Source of the DNA: Symsagittifera roscoffensis
Lineage: Eukaryota; Xenacoelomorpha; Acoela; Convolutidae
Direction: 5' to 3'
DNA length: 64,000 bases
Assembly (NCBI RefSeq): GCF_963678635.1
Contig: NC_087066.1
Location: 54,080,312-54,144,311 of the forward strand
Of the stretch, positions 58,380 through 64,000 are shown in pieces (the first letter of the stretch is position 1; the number at the start of each line of letters is the position of its first letter). Below the pieces are notes generated by a model, which did no database searches, was not told the DNA's origin, and was given only the letters and a program-made list of their open reading frames with translations. A program made the position numbers and the translations under genes.

Positions 58380-59400
58380 CAAAAAGTTTTTAAAGCAAGT
58401 TTTCGAGGCGAGGAAGCTTTGACAATTGTCAAGCTATTTCTAAGAGCAAGCCGATTCGAAAAACATCAATTTTGTTCAGCAAATTAATCAAACAAACAAA
58501 AATTCAACCACTCCAGTCAATTCAATATCGAATCGGTTTGCTAGAAAAATCAAGCTATTCAAAGCAGCTATTTAACTGACATAACCCCAAAACTTTTCGG
58601 GCTATTCCATCGAGCGAATCAGTTTGATAAAAAAAACTCGACGCAAGTTTTTTGATCGATGAAATTTTGAAAACTTTCAGCTTAATTCATAGAAGGCATC
58701 ATTTAGCAAAAAAAACGTTCAGTAAGCTGTTCAACCAGTAAGCTATTTGTTATAAATGTTTCAATTCATCTCATGGGCTGTTTTTTTTTTCAAAGCAAAC
58801 TACTGAGGCGACGAAGTTTTGAAGTAATTTAGTTGTTTCTGAAAATTGAAAAATTTCGAGAACTATCTAAGTGTTTTCCAAGCAATTTTGCCAGTCGCTA
58901 AAACTTCAAATTTTTCATGTTGATATCAGAACAAATGTTTTTTAAACGTTTAGAACAGAACTTTTTTTCAGCGAGCTTCTCACTGACGAAACTTGGAAAT
59001 GTTTCGTTCAGTTTCTATGGAAAACCAGTTCGCGGAGCTTTCAATTTTTTTTCAAGCTTTACAATGGTAGAACTTTTGAAAATTTCCAGGTTATTTCACA
59101 AAACGGATCTGTTTGCAAAAAAAATCAAGTATTTTCAAGCAACTTATTCAAACGACGTTATTTTAAAATTTGACAAGTAATTTCCTAAACCGAAATGGTT
59201 CGTATTAAAAGTTTTTTTAAGCAAGCTATTCAAGCCATGAAGCTTTAAATTGTTTCAAGAAACGATTTGGTTTACAAAAGGCTAATTTTTTTGTGAAGCC
59301 AGCTACTCAATTGACAAAGCTTTGAATGCTTTCAATTATTTTCATAGAAAGAATCGATTTGCGTGTTTTTTCGAGATAGTCGTAAAAATTTCCAAAACGT
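58380..59400 (+). repeat. degenerate tandem array, unit about 90-100 bases
   Basis: Phrases such as aagctattcaa, aagctttgaa, atttcatagaa and gatttgctaaaaaaa return in the same order along the region with strong divergence. No reliable unit consensus by eye. No gene; the open frame at 58917-59180 lies inside it. Confidence 0.45.
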
Positions 59401-59464
59401 CAAATCTACGGGTTTTTGTGAAGTGAAGTTTGGATTTGCAAGCCATTGAAAGTTCAACTCAGAA

Positions 59465-60075
59465 TGGAATTACATCCCCGTTTGCATTCAACGAGGACTA
59501 CAAAGTTTTGAATTTAAATTTTTTTTCGTTTTTTTTTCAGTTTTTCAGAATATTTTGAAAAATTCATTAAATCCTTCGTGCCTACATGTCTAAAAATTCT
59601 AAACTTCAAAAAAAGTCACCTTTTGGCAAAAAATAGCAACTTTAAACTACAACCCGTTAGCATGCAAGTACGTCTATAAAAGTTAGAATAAATAATTACT
59701 TTCGAGTTTTTTTGAGGTTTTCAGAATGTTTCGAAAAATTCAAAATTTTGAGCTCTTTCAAGGTAAAATTTTACCATTGGAATAAAAACCCAAGTTTCAG
59801 ACCCGTTAGCATACAACCACGGGTACAAATTTGGAATCACTACCTTTTTTTGCATTTTTTTAGAACTCTTTGCTAGATTGTTGTATTCGTCCATTTCTGC
59901 TAAAGTACAAGATTATGAAAGACTAATTTTTGGTTTAAGATGTGCGACACCAAACTAAATTTGCATTAGCATGCAAGTAGGGGTAAAAATCTTTGAGATA
60001 AATTTTATCTTTTTTTTTCTATTTTTTATACCTAAAAATATCCCGGTTAGTATGCGCCCAAGGGTTCAAGTTTTG
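59465..60075 (+). repeat. degenerate tandem array, unit about 155 bases
   Basis: Five diverged copies of a block containing cccgttagcatgcaag followed by a gggtacaaa-like word, at about 59474, 59647, 59803, 59960 and 60044. The middle spacings are 156-173 bases; the last is short (about 84). Confidence 0.65.
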
Positions 60076-60105
60076 TGTTAAATTTGTAAATCAAAACGAT
60101 TCAAT

Positions 60106-60495
60106 CAGAGGCGGATCTAGGATTTTCTCGAGGGGGGGGGGGGCGGATTTTCAAAATTTTTTTTCGAAAATTCCTTTTTTTTTTAGGTCGACTGAATTGA
60201 TTTTTGAGCTCTCCCTAAGCATGGTTTAGTCCCTTTTTTGGCAACATTTTCTGCGCCAATTTGAAAAAAAAACAAACCAAAAAAGGTGTTTTTAGGCACT
60301 TTTTGGAAAATTTTGACCAAAAAAAATGCGTTTTTTCGGCGCGCGCTCCCATCTCAAAAATAGAATATATTGGCGCCAAAGGCGCCATTAGAAAAATTTT
60401 AGGGTCGGTGGGCCAAAAATGGATTTCTTTCGGCAGGGGGTCAAATCCCTGAGAGGGGGGCGTCCGCCATCCCCCCCCCCCTAAATCCGCCCCTG
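60106..60495 (+). mobile_element. hAT-type MITE with 8-bp target duplication
   Basis: 390 bp, ends CAGAGGCGGATCTAGG and CCTAAATCCGCCCCTG, inverted to each other. It is flanked by GATTCAAT on both sides (60098-60105 and 60496-60503). An 8-bp target duplication with CAG...CTG ends is the hAT signature. It has no transposase, so it must have moved with an enzyme encoded elsewhere. It is the best copy of the family in the window. Confidence 0.9.
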
Positions 60496-60503
60496 GATTC
60501 AAT

Positions 60504-61566
60504 GGTTCTCAAATTTTCAAGATAATTGGACTAGACATTAGACCTTGACCTAAATAGACCTTTAATTTAAAATTATCCAGACTTTGGACTGAAAAAATCT
60601 TTTAGAACATTCATTCCTTTCACTTAAGCAAGGTACTTAACGCCTTATTTTAGCCATTGTCCGCAATAAAAACTGTAAGCCCGGTAAACATCAATCCACA
60701 GTTTTTAGCGTTGAGTTTAAATATTAGACTACAAACGAAGGGTGGTTTGAAGACGAAACATATTTCCCTGATACATGCAGTTTTGCTTTATGCAATCAAC
60801 GGTCTTCGGATTTTTGTATGACTTAGTGAATTACTGTTAACTCGCTTCGAAGCAAAATAACCAGATTCAAATTTCACCATTTGGAGAGGAGCTAAGTTAA
60901 TTAAAAGTTAGAAGATAACCATGGTAATCTGAAGCAGCTCTTTCTTCGCTGTCATTAATTATGCGAACTTATTAGTCGAAATTTAATCATGCTCTCCGAT
61001 TGCATTGGAAATTTTTGTATATGAACTAATTACCCAAACACATGATCCCCATTTTCAGCCTTGTAAAACCTTTGATAACGCTACGGTGGGTATTCACAAG
61101 TACCAAAATAAAAAATCAATCGCGTTAGTACCAAAAAAATTCAATTGGCCATAGACTACTAAGCCGACTATTTTAAGCTCTTGGTTTCAGGTCGCCGGTG
61201 GGCGCACTATGCGCGCGTCGCCGCTTTGTGGCCATAACCGGCTCTAATTTTCGTAATAGAGTCCTATACTCTGTTGGCAAGCTCGCAACACGTTAACGCG
61301 ACTACGACAGTCACTATTCTGCTGTTTAGTTTTCTTCAGTTTGATTTGTAGAAAATTAAGGTAATTATTTGTTGGCTCACAATCCGACCAATCAAAAATC
61401 GATTTGATTAATTTTGGTACAAATGGGACCGATTTTTCATTTTGGTACAGATGAACGTTGGAGCAAATGGGACTTCACCAACGCTACAATTATGATGTGT
61501 ATGTATTGCTAGATGGAAAAGAAAAAAACGCGCGTTGAAAAATTTATTAGGAATACGTACAAAACG
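60504..61566. other. intronic DNA, GC-richer patch near 61190-61320
   Basis: No exon recognised. The patch contains gcgcactatgcgcgcgtcg and ctgttggcaagctcgcaaca; the latter recurs as a perfect 22-base inverted copy at about 63002-63023. Confidence 0.45.
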
Positions 61567-62088
61567 AAACAAGACTGCTCGTATCAGGGCGAAACCCTGA
61601 ATGTTCCGACTTAAGGTTTATGGAGCCGAAATAACATTAAAAAATTCAATGAAATAAAATAAACTGATTTTTTTTCTGAATTTGAATTTTTTTATGAAAA
61701 TCATCCCCCCACACGCCATATAAAGTACAAAAGGATAGATTTCGCTCCTTGTAACAAACGATGTATGGCAAATAAGCTTCTTTTAGTCAATTTGGAACGA
61801 TTTCTAAGACGGATTAACTCTCCGCTTATGCGTTAATAGCGCGAAATATATCGCGCGTTAATTGTCCCAAATTGGCCAAAATGGCAATCTTTAAACCCCC
61901 GTAACTTTACAAAAAATGATCACAGGTGAAATATCTTTTCAAATTTGAGCTCAAGACAACAATAGCTTTCGAATGATATAAAAAATTCCGTCAAAAATGG
62001 CTAGTTAAAAAGTCAAAATTTGTCTGAAGAAAAAAAAACCCACCCCGAGCACAAATATTCCGTTACTTTCGTATCGAAAGTCGGAACA
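61567..62088 (-). mobile_element. 0.5-kb hairpin-ended repeat, copy 6 (best full-length, minus)
   Basis: Reads aaacaagactgctcgtatca ... gaaagtcggaaca on the plus strand. Near one end is the imperfect hairpin cagggcgaaaccctg; near the other is the perfect palindrome actttcgtatcgaaagt. All family landmarks are present. No ORF and no obvious target duplication. Confidence 0.82.
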
Positions 62089-63160
62089 GTGACTATTGTT
62101 GATTAAATGGTGTCGTTAAAAACAGAAAGGCCTGGTTGGGTCTCGAACTATGGAGTAAAATAAAGTTTTCACCTTCACATCCAGATACAATTGTGCCAAA
62201 ATGTATGCTATTGAAGCCTATTTTTTTTGCATTCCTTAGAATTGACCCCTTTGGTTTTTTGTGGGCCCTCGTTGTTTTTTTTTCAAATCAAGGCTGTTTA
62301 AATTGTTCAGTTAAAAAAGAAAAGAAAATTGAAAAAAAAACAACAAAAAATGCGTAAACAAAAAGCAATCCAACTTAATCAACTGAATCATCAGATTTCG
62401 GCTATTTTTAATTGCGTATTTTTGAAACACTGTAGAATCAGATTTGTTAATGTCTTAAAAAGCGAAACCAAAACGCCCAATTTGTTTAGATTTTCTTATT
62501 GGAAAAATTATGAATAAGAAAAATAAAGTTAATAAGGATGCATAAAAAAGCTAGATAAAAATTCAATTCTCAAATTTAAATTAAAATGCGCCCTCTATAC
62601 TCTTGTGTTAAATCGTCATTGTGAAAATTTACTTGTTAAAGCATTTCAAAACAGTAAATACGTAGAATGCACAGCAGTTGATAATACCCGTATAACGACC
62701 TTCAGCTTTTATACCCCTCAAACCCAGTCGGGCTAAATTGACTACATATTGTGGGGGCAGACAAAAAATCTACATTGCGAGGCATTTGTTAGTGAAATCC
62801 ACATCAATTTGGTTTTTGGATTCCGCAGCTAAATTTTAACCTGTTAAAAAGCTCGTCTCGGGGATCCACAGACACATACACAGAAAAAATCTCTGTGTCT
62901 ATAAAAGGTGCAGTTTTGCCTGTGATGCGACAACTAGCAAAAAAAGACATCCGACTATCATTAAAATACAACTCGCAATATAATCACCACCGCAATCGTG
63001 CCGTGTTGCGAGCTTGCCAACAGATGGTAGGACTTGCACGACCTTTAGAGCGCTTATCAGCGCGAAACATAAACCAAAATTCTTAAGTTATAAATTAATT
63101 TTGAAACTGTATGCGAACTGTCGCTTTCCTTAAACTTTTCGAGGTGGTTTTTGTGGGGAG
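62089..63160. other. intronic DNA, no exon recognised
   Basis: The open frame at 62895-63086 overlaps the inverted 22-base repeat and has no domain. A tctataaaagg word at about 62897 resembles a TATA box, but nothing downstream supports a gene. Confidence 0.4.
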
Positions 63161-63164
63161 TTGC

Positions 63165-63300
63165 TTTGAGTTATTTCGAGTTTTTACGAGTTGTTACGAG
63201 TTATTACGAGTTATCACGAGTTATTACGAGTTGTTACAACTTGTTGCGAGTTGTTATGAGTTGTTACAAGTTCTTACAAGTTGTTACGAGTTTTGTCTCG
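63165..63300 (+). repeat. 10-base tandem array (gagttrttac)
   Basis: About twelve diverged copies of gagttgttac or gagttattac. In the GPCR's orientation the array begins roughly 14-20 bases after the splice donor at 63319. Confidence 0.88.
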
Positions 63301-63319
63301 TAACGGCGAGTCCACTAAC

Positions 63320-63535
63320 CCCATGTCGTCGCTGTTTTGCACGTGTGGGTATGCTGATATCATGCTCTTCATCTGGTCGTGGGCTGATCGGAACACGAGG
63401 AAGTAGAGATATGCGATGGAGAGGAAGCCGAGAAGGAGGTAGCTGCCGAACAGACTCATGAACAGAGGCCGAGGACCCACTTGTTCACACTGCATCAACC
63501 ACACGAGGGGGGCAAACAGTCCCGCCGGAACAAGC
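63320..63535 (-). CDS. class A GPCR, TM4/TM5 and third intracellular loop exon
   Basis: Minus-strand exon of 216 bases. The acceptor is weak (gtgctgtaatag) and the donor is GG before GTTAGT. It encodes the end of TM4 and the second extracellular loop (LVPAGLFAPLVWLMQCEQ, with a Cys suited to the conserved disulfide). TM5 follows (PLFMSLFGSYLLLGFLSIAY) with the usual Tyr near its inner end but no central Pro. An intracellular loop of about 30 residues comes next. Two bases of a Gly codon carry over to 52219, so phase and topology both agree with the TM6-TM7 exon. TM1-TM4 exons should lie right of the window. Confidence 0.82.
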
Positions 63536-64000
63536 CTATTACAGCACCACAATACTCATTACCAGTAGCGGATTTATGGGGGGGGCAGCATCTACAATGA
63601 GTCATTACGCAAGATATGTGGTTATTTTCTGATATACGTCCCAAAAACTACCCGGGTCGAGGTCCCAGACTTATGTCCAGACTTTGAGAGTGGCGCCGCA
63701 TCCGGATTTAGAGTCGGATTTCGCATCAGGATTTAGAGTCGCGCCGCATCCAAATTGCATAGTCGCACCGAGAGTTTGAGTATGGAAAGTCTGGACATGA
63801 GTCGCGCCGTGGGCCGCAAAAGTGTGGACACACCAAAATTTGGTTGCAAAAGTCTGGACATGAGTCTGGGACTTCGACCCGGCTACTCTTTTGCTACAGT
63901 GAAAATTTGAAGATGATGCTCGAATCTGATTGGTTGAAATCATAATCGAAAGCAAAAAGAAATCTCAGCGTTTTCAATACAAACAAGCCTAATTGAGAAA
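63536..64000. other. GPCR upstream intron, right edge
   Basis: Contains a MITE-like end (cagtagcggatttatggg) at about 63563-63585 and the small element at 63652-63882. No exon recognised. Confidence 0.55.
63652..63882. mobile_element. small MITE, 231 bp, 4-bp target duplication
   Basis: Terminal inverted repeats of about 34 bases (ccgggtcgaggtcccagact at the left; the right end inverted differs at two or three positions). CTAC flanks both sides (63648-63651, 63883-63886). The inside is itself repetitive: gcatccggatttagagtcg and its variants, plus a second agtctggacatgagtc. Superfamily unknown. Confidence 0.8.

Larger units (their letters stand above)
52220..63319 (-). other. GPCR intron (11.1 kb), repeat-rich
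   Basis: Runs from donor GTTAGT (63319-63314) to acceptor tgttgtttttgcag. Phase 2 on both sides. It contains an (AAT)n microsatellite (about 52243-52300), several MITEs, decayed tandem arrays and a 10-base tandem array right after the donor. No exon of another gene is recognised, though small exons could be missed. Confidence 0.75.

Overview
The window looks like a piece of an AT-rich, intron-rich invertebrate animal genome. It holds an axonemal microtubule protein gene and a rhodopsin-class receptor gene, both split by canonical GT-AG introns, plus BEL/Pao retrotransposons (an animal-specific LTR group) and many short DNA-transposon remnants. I cannot name the species. Genes are sparse: coding exons are GC-richer islands in long AT-rich, repeat-filled introns and intergenic DNA.

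Layout. 1-4264: gene-free, with one hAT-type MITE. 4265-12163: a plus-strand gene of the SAXO/FAM154 family in five visible exons; exon 3 is cut by a 200-base assembly gap (6331-6530). 12.2-18.9 kb: decayed repeats, then a tandem duplication with units of about 1.54 kb. The second unit is interrupted by BEL/Pao element 1 (minus strand, 18855-27836, 5-bp target duplication GATTG). 28.3-35.3 kb: repeat remnants and one GC-rich single-exon ORF of unknown nature (33142-33810). 35318-44852: BEL/Pao element 2 (plus strand, target duplication GACCA), with two minisatellites beside its primer-binding site. 45.9-46.8 kb: a large foldback element. 50522-63535: the last three exons of a minus-strand class A GPCR (TM4/5, TM6-7, C-terminal tail) with an 11.1-kb repeat-rich intron; its 5' exons lie beyond the right edge. 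57-64 kb: several MITEs and decayed tandem arrays inside and upstream of that gene.

The most interesting signal is in the two BEL/Pao elements. Both carry, between the leader and gag, relics of the same extra ORF of about 200 residues. Its predicted alternating beta/alpha pattern and short motifs resemble an SGNH-hydrolase-like fold with a basic tail. Both elements also have tRNA-like A and B boxes in the sense strand near the start of their LTRs. Both are broken by stops and frameshifts, and element 2 has Glu in place of the second catalytic Asp of the integrase. SAXO and the GPCR are unrelated neighbours; nothing suggests that they act together.
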